From positions 1 to 61,531 of the forward strand of contig WHTV01000015.1 in assembly GCA_009377535.1 (NCBI GenBank): a stretch of DNA of 61,531 nt. The letters are read 5' to 3'. Under the pieces are notes generated by a model, which searched no databases, was not told where the DNA came from, and was given only the letters and a program-made list of their open reading frames with translations. Made by a program: the position numbers and the translations under genes. Source of the DNA: Kiloniellaceae bacterium (lineage in GTDB: Bacteria; Pseudomonadota; Alphaproteobacteria; Kiloniellales; Kiloniellaceae). This document shows, one piece after another, positions 1 to 8,299 of the stretch. The first letter of the stretch is position 1, and every line of letters starts with the position of its first letter.

Positions 1-85
1 ACGGGCCGCACCAAAAGGGAATCCCTCGATTCAACCTTCCTGCCCGACGCTCTAGTCGCCATTGACGCTAAACTACTGATATTAT

Positions 86-172
86 TGGTGCCCGCTGCCG
101 GACTCGAACCGGCACGGCCTTGCGGCCCCGAGATTTTAAGTCTCGTATGTCTACCAGTTCCATCAAGCGGGC
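86..172 (-). tRNA. tRNA-Leu (anticodon UAA)
   Basis: The minus strand folds into a class II tRNA of 87 nt. It has a 7-bp acceptor stem (GCCCGCT with AGCGGGC), a discriminator A and an encoded CCA end. The anticodon arm is CGAGA / CTTAAAA / TCTCG, giving anticodon TAA, which reads UUA/UUG leucine codons. A long variable arm typical of Leu/Ser tRNAs and a T arm with GGTTCGAGTCC are visible. It lies just downstream of a LysR gene on the same strand. Confidence 0.95.
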
Positions 173-190
173 TTCAGGCGCCGAGGGCCC

Positions 191-208
191 GGAAAGCGGG
201 CGCTTTCC
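191..208 (-). terminator. possible hairpin terminator after the LysR gene
   Basis: A perfect 7-bp stem (GGAAAGC / GCTTTCC) with a 4-nt loop lies between the LysR stop codon and the tRNA-Leu gene. No T-tract follows on the minus strand, so intrinsic termination is unproven. It could also be a processing or leader structure of the tRNA transcript. Confidence 0.3.
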
Positions 209-228
209 TTGTGCCCCAGGGGGCCCGG

Positions 229-1137
229 CTAGGCAAGGGGCCGGGCAGGGGCGCAGCGGGGTTGTGCCGGCGGCGGTGTTGCCGCCTCGGGCGGCTGGAA
301 CACGGTCTTGAAGCTTTCCCGCAGCCAGCGGATGGTCGCCTGGATGCGCTGGGCTTCGACCGTATCGGGATGGGCATGGAGGTGCAGGGTCCGCGCAAAC
401 TCGGGCGCGCCCTCCTGAACGCGCACCAGCCGCGCGTCCCCCTCGGCGAGGCACATCGGCAAGAGGGCCTGTCCGACGCCTTCGCGCACCGCCGAGAGCA
501 TGATGCCGGCATCCGTCGCCGTCATGCGCAGCGGCGCCTCGCGGCTGCGCAGGCGCTTGTGCGCCCCGGCGATCGAGGGGCGCATGGCGTCCTCGTCGTG
601 GACGGCGACCCAGCCCAGTCCCTCGGCCGCAGCCTCGCGGGAACGGTAGACGGCATAGGGCACCTGGCCGAGCTTGATGGCGAACTCGCTCTCCCGGGGC
701 TCCACCTCGAACCACAGCGACAGGGAGGCTTCGCCGCGCGTGCGGGCGCGGGGGGTCAAAGTGATGATCCGCAGGTCGAGGCCAGGGTTGGCGTCGAGGA
801 AGGGCGCCATCACCGTCGCGGCGAGGCGGTCCAGCGTCCAGGCATTGCCGAGCAGGCGGACGATGCCGACCGGTCCGCCCTCCGGCGGCCTGACCGCGTC
901 CACCAGGCGGTCGATCCGGCGTTCCACCTCGACGGCCTGGGTGATGGCGGCCTCGCCGGCGTCGGTCAGGGCGAAGCCGGTCTTCGAGCGCACGAAGAGG
1001 ATGACCCCCAGGTCGCCCTCCAGCGCCGAGAGCCGCCGGCCGGCCGTGGACTGGTCGATGCCGAGCATTTGCGCCGCCTGGGTGAGCGAGCCGGTGCGGC
1101 TGACGGCCAGTGCCACCTTGAGGTTGTCCCAGTCCAT
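229..1137 (-). CDS. LysR-family transcriptional regulator
   Basis: A 302-residue DNA-binding regulator. The N-terminal winged helix-turn-helix (about residues 5-65) carries the LysR pattern around SLTQAAQMLGIDQSTAGRRL, followed by an effector-binding region. The start was set at MDWDNLKVAL because the longer reading frame upstream of it has no family-like sequence. It is divergent from the globin gene with about 160 bp between the starts, so control of the globin is possible but not shown. The helix-turn-helix resembles that of the LysR gene at 17159-18040. The inducer is unknown. Confidence 0.9.
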   Translation of the reverse strand: MDWDNLKVALAVSRTGSLTQAAQMLGIDQSTAGRRLSALEGDLGVILFVRSKTGFALTDAGEAAITQAVEVERRIDRLVDAVRPPEGGPVGIVRLLGNAWTLDRLAATVMAPFLDANPGLDLRIITLTPRARTRGEASLSLWFEVEPRESEFAIKLGQVPYAVYRSREAAAEGLGWVAVHDEDAMRPSIAGAHKRLRSREAPLRMTATDAGIMLSAVREGVGQALLPMCLAEGDARLVRVQEGAPEFARTLHLHAHPDTVEAQRIQATIRWLRESFKTVFQPPEAATPPPAQPRCAPARPLA

Positions 1138-1297
1138 CAGCAGCCTCCCGGCAGGACCATGCGAAGCTGCATTCTCGTTGTGCGGTTTCGCGGGTTCAAG
1201 TCCGCCGCGTATGGCTGTACCTGAATATCCGCGCGGCCCGCGATGCCAGGGCCACCTTCGAAGGTCCACCGGACTTTCTGGCTAGAGATTTTGTCCA

Positions 1298-1735
1298 ATG
1301 ACCTTGACCAGTGATGAAAGGGAGCTGATTCGGGACAGCTTCCGCAGTGTCTCACGAAACCGCCGGCAGGCCGCAGCCCGTTTCTACGAGATCCTGTTCG
1401 ACCAGGCCCCGCAGACCCGCACGCTCTTCGTCAACGACATGGAGCAGCAGGGTGCCGAGCTGATGAGCAAGCTTGGTTTGATCGTTGCGGAGCTCCAGAA
1501 CCTCGAAGGGCTCGCCCCCGTGCTGGAGGACCTGGCGCTGCGTCATGTCGCCTACGGCGTGAAGCCCGAACACTATCCCCCGGTCGGCGCGGCGCTGGTG
1601 CAGATGCTGGCGGAGTTTCTCGGCGACGACTTCACGCCTGAGACCAGCACCGCCTGGACCAAGGCCTATGACGATCTCTCCGCCCTGATGATCAGGAGCG
1701 CCTACACCCGCGAGGACTCCCATACCGCCTCATAA
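1298..1735 (+). CDS. single-domain globin (flavohemoglobin/Vgb-like)
   Basis: A 145-residue heme protein, the length of a lone globin domain. The proximal (F8) histidine is His83 in LRHVAYGVKPEHYPPVG, a signature of flavohemoglobin-type bacterial globins. The FAD/NAD reductase domain of Hmp is absent: the gene ends after the globin and no reductase follows. Likely roles are oxygen binding or nitric-oxide dioxygenation with a partner reductase, in the cytoplasm. The ribosome-binding site is weak. The divergent LysR gene is the only adjacent regulator. Confidence 0.85.
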   Translation: MTLTSDERELIRDSFRSVSRNRRQAAARFYEILFDQAPQTRTLFVNDMEQQGAELMSKLGLIVAELQNLEGLAPVLEDLALRHVAYGVKPEHYPPVGAALVQMLAEFLGDDFTPETSTAWTKAYDDLSALMIRSAYTREDSHTAS

Positions 1736-1870
1736 ATCGGACGCAGGAAGATTGAACCGCCAGGGCCCAGCAGTCGACTGACCAGGCAGTTGGGCTGATT
1801 CCCAGCCCCCATCGACCAACCCCATGGCGGACTGACCAGGGCTCTCCCATCCCTTCCACCCGGTCCGCCA

Positions 1871-1923
1871 TGCGCCCCGCAGGCCGCACCCTTCTCCACC
1901 CCCCGGGTGCGGCCCGCGGGGCA
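1871..1923. repeat. large GC-rich inverted repeat upstream of the SDR gene
   Basis: Arms at about 1871-1891 and 1905-1923 share GGCCGCACCC / GGGTGCGGCC and CCCGC / GCGGG blocks with one or two mismatches or bulges, around a 13-nt loop. The structure lies in the gap between the globin stop and the SDR start. It may act as a transcription barrier or mRNA leader hairpin, but no T-tract follows. Apart from this hairpin I see nothing else between 1736 and 2010. Confidence 0.5.
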
Positions 1924-2010
1924 CTCTATTGCCCCTCCCGCCAATCGCTTCTTCAATCCGCTGCCGGCTTCTTCTATGAAGGGGGCGACAGCGAACAGGG
2001 GAGGCAAGCG

Positions 2011-2826
2011 ATGGCCGGCGCGGCGAAGGCAGGACGCCTTGAGGGCAAGGTGGCGATGGTGGTGGGCGCGGGCTCCTCGGGACCCGGCTGGGGCAACGGC
2101 AAGGCGACCGCCGTGCTCTTCGCGCGCGAGGGCGCCAGGGTCTTCTGCGTCGACATCAACCTCGCGGCGGCGGAGGAGACCGTCGCCGTCATCCGCGGCG
2201 AAGGCGGCACCGCCGGGGCCTGCCGCGCCGACGTCGCCAAGGCGGCCGAGGTCGCGGCCATGGTCGCGCGCTGCCTGGAGCTCTACGGCCGCATCGACGT
2301 GCTCGACAACAACGTCGGTATCCTGGAGGTAGGCGGCCCGGTGGAGGCCAGCGAGGCGAGCTGGGACCACGTCATCGACGTGAATCTCAAGTCGATGTTC
2401 CTCACCTGCAAGCACGTGCTGCCGGTGATGGAGCGCCAGGGCGGCGGCGCCATCGTGAACATCGCCTCCATCGCCGGCATCCGCGATACCGGCGTGCCCT
2501 ACATCTCCTATTCGACCAGCAAGGGTGCCGTCATTCCCTTCACCCGCTCGGTGGCCCTGCAGTACGCCAGGAAGGGCATCCGCGCCAACGCCATCCTGCC
2601 CGGCCTGATGAACACGCCGATGATCGTCGAGCCGTTGAAGGACGCCTATGCCGAGGGCGACGTCGAGGAGATGATCCGCAAGCGCGACGCCCAGTGCCCG
2701 ACCGGCAAGATGGGCGACGCCTGGGACGTCGCCTACGCTGCGCTGTTCCTCGCCTCCGAAGAGGCGAAATACATCACCGGCACCGAGCTGGTGGTCGACG
2801 GCGGCATCACGGCGAAGTTTTCCTGA
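2011..2826 (+). CDS. short-chain dehydrogenase/reductase
   Basis: A 271-residue NAD(P)-dependent oxidoreductase of the classical SDR superfamily. It has a glycine-rich dinucleotide site (GAGSSGPGWGNG, about residues 19-30), an NNVG element near residue 100, a serine in VNIASIAG (about 153) and the catalytic pair Y167-x3-K171 (YSTSK). The C-terminus has the usual TGTELVVDGG. The substrate cannot be read from the sequence. The start was placed at MAGAAKAG because a GGGGAGG ribosome-binding site lies about 7 nt upstream. The gene stands alone. Confidence 0.88.
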   Translation: MAGAAKAGRLEGKVAMVVGAGSSGPGWGNGKATAVLFAREGARVFCVDINLAAAEETVAVIRGEGGTAGACRADVAKAAEVAAMVARCLELYGRIDVLDNNVGILEVGGPVEASEASWDHVIDVNLKSMFLTCKHVLPVMERQGGGAIVNIASIAGIRDTGVPYISYSTSKGAVIPFTRSVALQYARKGIRANAILPGLMNTPMIVEPLKDAYAEGDVEEMIRKRDAQCPTGKMGDAWDVAYAALFLASEEAKYITGTELVVDGGITAKFS

Positions 2827-2863
2827 TAACGAAGGTTTCCCTCTCCCCACCGCTTCTCCGATT

Positions 2864-2949
2864 GTCACCCTCGGCCTTGAGCCGAGGGTCCATTTCTCCA
2901 CCGCCCGTGCGGTTGCCCTGGATGCTCGGTCGAGCCCGAGCATGACAGT
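2864..2949. repeat. interspersed palindromic repeat, family B, copy 1
   Basis: Begins GTCACCCTCGGCCTTGAGCC and ends in ...GAGCATGAC. The same outer ends (GTCA-CCTCG ... GGATGAC or CATGAC) enclose copies at 15576, 22667 and 25105. It fills the gap between the SDR gene and the convergent terC-like gene. It is probably a structured mobile repeat of the REP/BIME kind. Confidence 0.6.
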
Positions 2950-2991
2950 ATGGGTGGTGGCGAAGAGCGTGCGCCGTAGTCCCCGTGTGCT

Positions 2992-3738
2992 TCAGTCCGC
3001 GGCGGCCTTGCCTTCGGCGGCCTTCTTGCGGCGGCGGAAGGCGGCAAGGTTCAGCAGCTCGACCAGCAGCGAGAAGGCGATGGCGAAGTAGAGGTAACCG
3101 CGCGGCACGTGGAAGTGCAGGGCGTCGGCCACCAGCGCCACGCCGATCAGCAGCAGGAAGGCCAAGGCCAGCATCTTGGTGGTCGGGTGGTGGCGGATGA
3201 AGTTGCTGATCGGGGTGGCGGCGAACATCATGACACCGATGGCGATGACTACGGCCGCAACCATGATCGGCAGGTTGTCCGTCATGCCGACGGCGGTGAT
3301 CACCGAATCGAGCGAGAACACCAGGTCGATGGCGAGGATCTGGACGATCGCCACGGCGAAGGAGGCGGCCTTGCCGCCGCCGGCCTGCGCCTCGGCGCCC
3401 TCGACCGAGTGGTGGATCTCGGAGGTCGCCTTGGCCAGCAGGAAGAGGCCGCCGGCCATCAGGATGATGTCGCGCCAGGACACCTCCAGAGAGAAGACCT
3501 CGAAAAGCGGCGCGGTCAGCCTGGTCAGCCACACCAGGCCCGCCAGCAGCGCGACGCGGCCGAACAGCGCCAGCCCGAGGCCGAGGCGCTGGGCCAGGAT
3601 GCGGCGGTTCTCGGCGACCCTTTCGGTTATGATCGACAGGAAGATGATGTTGTCGATGCCGAGCACGATCTCCAGGAAGGTGAGGGTCAGCAGACTGGCC
3701 CAGATGTTGGGATCGGCAATCCAGTCGAACATCGTCAT
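2992..3738 (-). CDS. TerC-family integral membrane protein
   Basis: A 248-residue polytopic inner-membrane protein with about seven hydrophobic segments. It carries the TerC-family signatures EIVLGIDNIIFLSI near residue 23 and the repeat-like DLVFSLDSVITAVG near 140. Both contain the acidic residues conserved in this family, which is linked to metal efflux (for example manganese in Alx and TerC relatives). No CBS or CorC domain is attached. The C-terminus is basic and short. Two ATGs lie two codons apart, and the longer form is reported. Confidence 0.88.
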   Translation of the reverse strand: MTMFDWIADPNIWASLLTLTFLEIVLGIDNIIFLSIITERVAENRRILAQRLGLGLALFGRVALLAGLVWLTRLTAPLFEVFSLEVSWRDIILMAGGLFLLAKATSEIHHSVEGAEAQAGGGKAASFAVAIVQILAIDLVFSLDSVITAVGMTDNLPIMVAAVVIAIGVMMFAATPISNFIRHHPTTKMLALAFLLLIGVALVADALHFHVPRGYLYFAIAFSLLVELLNLAAFRRRKKAAEGKAAAD

Positions 3739-3834
3739 CGCTCCGTCGTGGGGGGCCGGATGTTAGCAGGCGGCGGCGCAGGGGCAACAGCCCTTACGGC
3801 CGTTCAGTTGCATGGGTAGATCGAGGGACCGGAG

Positions 3835-4815
3835 ATGGACGACAAGCAGAAGGAAGACGGGAGCTTCGTCAGCCTGCTCGACGGGGCCGGCGGCGCGCGC
3901 CGCGAGTCCGCGGGCAGGGACGACTTGGATACCGATCAGCTGATCTGGGCGCACCTGCAGCGCGACTCCGCCTCGGCTGCGCGCTGGCTGGCGCATGAAC
4001 GTGGCGTGCCGCCGCTGGTGCGCCAGGCGTTGACGGCCGAGGAGACGCGGCCGCGCTGCACACCGCTGGAGGGCGGCCTGCTGCTCATCCTGCGCGGCGT
4101 GAACCTCAACCCAGAGGCTGATCCGGAGGACATGGTGTCGATCCGCATCTGGACCGACGGCAAACGCATCCTGACGGTCTGGCTGCGCCGCCTGCTGGCG
4201 GTCGGCGACATCGACGCGATGCTGGCCGAGGGCCGCGGCCCGAAGACCGTGGGCGAGTTCCTCACCCTGCTGAGCGAACGCCTGGTCGGCCGCATGGAGC
4301 CGGTGATCGCCGAGATCGACGATCGCATCGACGCCCTGGAGGATGAGGTGCTGGAGCATTACGACCCGGCGCTGCGCGGGCGTCTCGCCGCGGTGCGCCG
4401 CCAAGCCATCGTGCTGCGCCGCTACTTCGCGCCGCAGCGCGAGGCCCTGCTGCGCCTGGCGACGGACAGCGAGGCGGCGCCCTGGCTGGAGCCGCGCGAC
4501 CGCCACCTGCTGCGCGAGGTGGCCGACCGCATCACCCGCTACGTCGAGGACCTCGACGCCGGGCGCGAGCGGGCGGGCGTGGTGCACGACCAGCTCGCCA
4601 ACCACCTATCCGATGAGTTGAACCGCGGCATGTACATCCTCTCGGTGATCGCCGCCGTCTTCCTGCCGCTCGGCTTCCTCACCGGCCTGCTCGGCATCAA
4701 CGTCGCCGGCCTGCCGGGTGCCGAGACGCCCTGGGCCTTCGCCGCGGTCTGCGCCATCCTCGCCGTGCTGGCAGGGCTGGAGCTCTGGCTGCTCCGCCGC
4801 TTGAAGTGGATCTGA
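3835..4815 (+). CDS. zntB: ZntB/CorA-type divalent-cation transporter
   Basis: A 326-residue protein: a long cytoplasmic N-terminal domain of alpha/beta and coiled-coil character, then two C-terminal transmembrane helices. The pore signature reads LLGINVAGLPG, the GxN form with the spacing of ZntB-type zinc transporters rather than the YGMNF of CorA. The family forms pentamers in the inner membrane. The start has a CCGGAG ribosome-binding site close to the ATG. The gene is divergent from the terC-like gene. The exact ion (zinc, magnesium or other) is not settled by sequence. Confidence 0.85.
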   Translation: MDDKQKEDGSFVSLLDGAGGARRESAGRDDLDTDQLIWAHLQRDSASAARWLAHERGVPPLVRQALTAEETRPRCTPLEGGLLLILRGVNLNPEADPEDMVSIRIWTDGKRILTVWLRRLLAVGDIDAMLAEGRGPKTVGEFLTLLSERLVGRMEPVIAEIDDRIDALEDEVLEHYDPALRGRLAAVRRQAIVLRRYFAPQREALLRLATDSEAAPWLEPRDRHLLREVADRITRYVEDLDAGRERAGVVHDQLANHLSDELNRGMYILSVIAAVFLPLGFLTGLLGINVAGLPGAETPWAFAAVCAILAVLAGLELWLLRRLKWI

Positions 4816-4828
4816 GGAGCGCGCCGCG

Positions 4829-4912
4829 CATGCTTCGAGCCGCCCCTTCAGGGCTCCTGAGCATAAGGATGAAGTAAGGAAGCGTTGCGCAGCAGCGCGT
4901 CTCGAAGGATGG
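4829..4912. repeat. interspersed palindromic repeat, family A, copy 1
   Basis: Between the zntB-like gene and the abrB-like gene. The ends are inverted (TGCTTCGAGC ... TCTCGAAGGATG) and an internal GCTCCTGAGCATAAGGATGAA segment is present. This is the form of the structured intergenic repeats common in alphaproteobacteria. A related, more diverged copy is at 12747-12870. Confidence 0.55.
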
Positions 4913-4919
4913 ACTGCCG

Positions 4920-6017
4920 CTAATCCTCCCCCGGTGCCGGCAGCTGGCGGCGGCCGACGATCTGCGCCGGCAGCAGGCGGAACAGCATCGGCGTGAACAC
5001 CACGATTAAGAAGATGCGCACGATGTGGTGGGTGGCGACCAGCGCCGCGTCGATCGACAGAGCCAGGGCGATCAGGCTCATCTCGGCGACGCCACCGGGG
5101 GCAAAGGCGAGGAAGAGGCCGATGGTCGGCAGGCCGGTCAGAGGCTCCAGCATGACGGCGAAAATCAGGCTGGAGAGCACCAGGATCACCGTGCTGCCGA
5201 AGGAGGCCGCGATGGTGCGTGTCACCAGGGCCATCTTCACGCCGGCGAAGCGGCAGCCGATGGTGGTGCCCACCACCACCTGCGCGGCGGCGACCAGCTC
5301 GATTGGCGGCTTGGCATCGGTGAGGCCGGTCATGTGCAGGGTGGCGGAGAACAGCATGGGCCCGAGGATGGCGGCAGCCGGCAGGCGCGCCAGGCGGGCC
5401 AGCACGAAGCCGGCAACGCCGCAGAAGGCGAGCACCAGCATGTCGAAGCCGTTGGTCTCGGCCAGCGGGATGCCGGCGACCGGCCGCGGTCCCGGCGTGT
5501 AGCCGAAGATGATCTGCATGAGGAAGGGCAGCGTCAGCACGACCAGCAGGATGCGCGAGGTGTGGGTCAGCGAGATGACACGCTCGTCGCCGCCGAACTG
5601 GCTGCCGACCACCACCATCTCCGACAGGCCGCCGGGCGCCGCCGAGAAGTAGGCGGTGATCGGGTCGTAACCGCAGACGCGGCGCAGGAACAGGGTGACC
5701 ACGCCGGTGACGGCGAGCGTGTAGACGGCAAGGCCGACCAGCGAAATGCTCCAGTCGCCGATGCGGTCCAGGATCTCCGGCGCGAAACCGCTGCCCAGCA
5801 TGACGCCGAGGACGCCGATCATGGCGGTGCGAAAGACCACCGGCAAGGCGACCGGCAGGCCGCAGATGGCGGCCACCGTGGTGGAGATCATGGCGCCCAG
5901 CATCCAGGCGAGCGGAATGTTGAAGTAGTCGGCCGCGAAGCCGCCGGCGGTGCCGATGGCCAGGGCCAGCAGGATCTTGTGCAGCGGCGGCGCGGGGGGC
6001 TTCGGGCGCTTCGCCAT
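4920..6017 (-). CDS. AbrB-like membrane transporter (PF05145 type)
   Basis: A 365-residue membrane protein with about ten hydrophobic helices in two related halves. Each half carries an AAPGGLSEM or APGGVAEM element typical of the AbrB/ammonia-monooxygenase-like transporter family. Substrates of this family are poorly defined. The start was set at MAKRPKPPAPP. Its ATG shares one base with the TGA of the AstE-like gene (TGATG), so the two are translationally coupled. It may move a product or substrate of that amidohydrolase, which is inference. Confidence 0.82.
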   Translation of the reverse strand: MAKRPKPPAPPLHKILLALAIGTAGGFAADYFNIPLAWMLGAMISTTVAAICGLPVALPVVFRTAMIGVLGVMLGSGFAPEILDRIGDWSISLVGLAVYTLAVTGVVTLFLRRVCGYDPITAYFSAAPGGLSEMVVVGSQFGGDERVISLTHTSRILLVVLTLPFLMQIIFGYTPGPRPVAGIPLAETNGFDMLVLAFCGVAGFVLARLARLPAAAILGPMLFSATLHMTGLTDAKPPIELVAAAQVVVGTTIGCRFAGVKMALVTRTIAASFGSTVILVLSSLIFAVMLEPLTGLPTIGLFLAFAPGGVAEMSLIALALSIDAALVATHHIVRIFLIVVFTPMLFRLLPAQIVGRRQLPAPGED

Positions 6018-6994
6018 CACGTGCACCTCCGGCCGAGGCGCACTGCCGTGGCGCCCGCCCGCGGCCGCTCCACCGGCATGACCAGTGCGCAATCGTCGTA
6101 GGGGGTGACGATGCGGCGCCCGTCGTCGACGGCGATGAGGCTGCCGGCCCGGGGCATCACGTCCAAACCGCGGAAGGGCTGCACGAAAGCGAAGCGGTCG
6201 CTGGCGGCGGTGACGCAGTCAGTCACTTCGATGACCCGCGGTGCCTGCGGCGCCCGGGTCTGCAAGTTTCCCCGGGCCGCCGCCGTCCGCGCCGAGATGC
6301 TGCCGACGGTCGCCAGGAAGCGCAGGGTGACGTCGCAGGCGACCTCGGCGCTGGCCGCGGCGAAGTGCTGGCCGCACTCCACGAGCAGGGCGTTGCGCGG
6401 AGAGCGCGGATCGACGAAGTCGCCGTAGTCGCGCAGCCGCGGTCCCGAGGCATGGCCGGCATCGCGCACGATGGTCGCCGGCCGGCCGAGCGCCACGGCC
6501 AGGTCCAGGCCCTTGTCGCTCGGGCCGGCGAGGATCAGCGGCTCGGTGGTGGTGCTCATGGAGTGGATGTCGAGCAGCAGGTCGGCGGCGTCGAACAGCG
6601 GCCGCAGGCGGCGCGCCCGCGCCAGTTCCTGCGACTGCCGCGGGCCGTCGAGGATGGCCGGCGCCCACAGCCGGTTGAAGTCCTCGTCGAGGAAACGGGC
6701 GGCGTGCGGGGCGGCGGGGCTGAAGCGCTCGAAGGCGGCGACGTTGACGAAAGCCAGCGAGAGGCGGCCGGCCTCCGGGCGCAGGCCGCTGCGCAGCAGG
6801 CGATCGAGGGCGATGGCGCCGCACAGCTCGTTGCCGTGCACCAGGGCGCTGACCACGACGCTCGGCCCGGGCCTGCCGGAATCGAAGCTCTGCACGTAGT
6901 CCGGCGTATCTCTCCCTGGGCCGTCGCTGCCCTGGCGCCAGGCGGAGATCTCCGGGGGCGTGAGTTCCAGGGCAGGCGACGGCAGGTTATCCAT
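6017..6994 (-). CDS. succinylglutamate desuccinylase/aspartoacylase-family deacylase
   Basis: A 325-residue M14-like zinc amidohydrolase. Zinc ligands are visible as H and E in SALVHGNELCGAIAL (about residue 50) and a later H in LLLDIHSMS (about 140). Family members remove acyl groups from N-acyl amino acids. The substrate here is unknown. The gene overlaps the AbrB-like transporter gene and lies about 50 bp downstream of an ArgE-like deacetylase on the same strand, so this set may process acylated amino acids. The ectoine-pathway deacetylase DoeB belongs to the same family, but the fit is too loose to assign it. Confidence 0.75.
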   Translation of the reverse strand: MDNLPSPALELTPPEISAWRQGSDGPGRDTPDYVQSFDSGRPGPSVVVSALVHGNELCGAIALDRLLRSGLRPEAGRLSLAFVNVAAFERFSPAAPHAARFLDEDFNRLWAPAILDGPRQSQELARARRLRPLFDAADLLLDIHSMSTTTEPLILAGPSDKGLDLAVALGRPATIVRDAGHASGPRLRDYGDFVDPRSPRNALLVECGQHFAAASAEVACDVTLRFLATVGSISARTAAARGNLQTRAPQAPRVIEVTDCVTAASDRFAFVQPFRGLDVMPRAGSLIAVDDGRRIVTPYDDCALVMPVERPRAGATAVRLGRRCT

Positions 6995-7043
6995 GGCGCG
7001 CTTTCAGTCGGTGGACGAAGAGGCTGCAAAGGCGGGGCCTGTG

Positions 7044-8231
7044 TTAGGCACTAAGGCGTTCCTCGAGGCGATCCATGAAGCGCTCGCAGAGGGCGACCTG
7101 TTCCAGGGCGATGAACTCGTCGGGCTTGTGCGCCTGGTCGATCGAGCCGGGGCCGCAGACGACGGTGGGAATGCCGCTCCGGTCGAACAGGCCGGCCTCG
7201 GTGCCGAAAGCGACCTTGCCGGTGGCGTTGCCGCCGGAGAGCGCCTTGGCCACCTCGACCACCTCGGCGCCGGGGGCGAGGTCGAGGCCCGGGAAGCCGG
7301 CCATCTCCTCCCAGCCGAAGCCGCTGGCCGGGTCGATCTCATGCATCGCCGGGGCGACCTCGTGCTCGGCATAGCGTTTCACCTCATCGAGCAGCGTCTG
7401 CGGCGAATCCTGCGGCAGGTAGCGGAACTCGAACTCGAAGCGGCAGTGGCCGGGCACGATGTTCAGCTGGGTGCCGCCCTCGATGGTGCCGGTATGCACG
7501 GTGGTGTACGGCACGTCGAAATCGGCATCGAAGGGCCCCTCGGCCGCCTTGCGCGCGGCCATGTCGGCGAGGTAGCCGACGACCCGCGCCGCGGCGTTCA
7601 CCGCGTTCACGCCGTAAGGGGCGAGGGAGGAGTGCGCCTCCTTGCCGCGCACGTGACAGCGGATCGAGGTCTTGCCCTTGTGGCCGGTGATCACCTTCAT
7701 CTCGGTGGGCTCGCCGACCACGCACATGGCCGGCTTCACCGGCTGGCTGGCCAGGAAGGCGAGCAGGTCCGGCACGCCCTTGCAGCCGACCTCCTCATCG
7801 TAGGAGAAGCAGAGATGCACCGGAGTGGCTAGGCCGGCCGCCAGGAAGCGCGGCGCGTGCGCCAGGGCGACGGCGATGAAGGACTTCATGTCGCAGGTGC
7901 CGCGGCCGTAGAGCCGGCCGTCGAGTTCGCTCACCGACCAGGGGTCGCGGGTCCAGTCCTGGCTGTCGATCGGCACCACGTCGGTGTGGCCCGAAAGCGC
8001 GATGCCCGGCCGGTCGGTCGGGCCCAGGGTGGCGTAGAGGTTGGCTTTGCGGCCTTCTTCATCGTGCACCAGCTGGGCGGCTACGCCGAGGTCCGCCAGA
8101 TAGTCGCGGACGTAGTGGATCAGCTCCAGGTTGGAGTTACGGCTGGTGGTATCGAAGGCGATCAGCCGATCGATCATGGCACGGGTTTCAGGCCTGATGG
8201 CCGGGGAAGCGGCATTCAGGGTGGCGGACAC
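7044..8231 (-). CDS. argE: ArgE-like acetylornithine deacetylase (M20 peptidase family)
   Basis: About 395 residues. M20 metal-site motifs appear in order: SGHTDVVP, GRGTCDMKS, a DEEVGC catalytic glutamate and VVGEPTEMK. ArgE hydrolyses N-acetyl-L-ornithine to ornithine and acetate in arginine synthesis, and relatives act on other N-acyl amino acids. A GTG start at 8231 was chosen because a GGAG lies upstream and family members have a short stretch before the first conserved segment. An internal ATG at 8177 (377 residues) is the alternative. Longer in-frame sequence upstream overlaps the neighbouring regulator antisense and is not coding. Confidence 0.82.
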   Translation of the reverse strand: MSATLNAASPAIRPETRAMIDRLIAFDTTSRNSNLELIHYVRDYLADLGVAAQLVHDEEGRKANLYATLGPTDRPGIALSGHTDVVPIDSQDWTRDPWSVSELDGRLYGRGTCDMKSFIAVALAHAPRFLAAGLATPVHLCFSYDEEVGCKGVPDLLAFLASQPVKPAMCVVGEPTEMKVITGHKGKTSIRCHVRGKEAHSSLAPYGVNAVNAAARVVGYLADMAARKAAEGPFDADFDVPYTTVHTGTIEGGTQLNIVPGHCRFEFEFRYLPQDSPQTLLDEVKRYAEHEVAPAMHEIDPASGFGWEEMAGFPGLDLAPGAEVVEVAKALSGGNATGKVAFGTEAGLFDRSGIPTVVCGPGSIDQAHKPDEFIALEQVALCERFMDRLEERLSA

Positions 8232-8299
8232 GCGAAGGGATACTCCAGGTGTTTGGATACGAGGACCCAGGGAGGACTCTCTTGATAGCAGAGCCGCCC

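Noticed and set aside
68-715. Long open frame antisense to the LysR gene and covering the tRNA
   Set aside because: It is rich in Arg/Ala/Pro/Gly, overlaps tRNA-Leu, and has no family features. It is a shadow frame from high GC.
6017-6994. Assigning the AstE-like gene as DoeB (ectoine pathway deacetylase)
   Set aside because: Family is the same but it sits with AbrB- and ArgE-like genes 7 kb from the ehu operon, and no sequence feature specific to DoeB was recognised.
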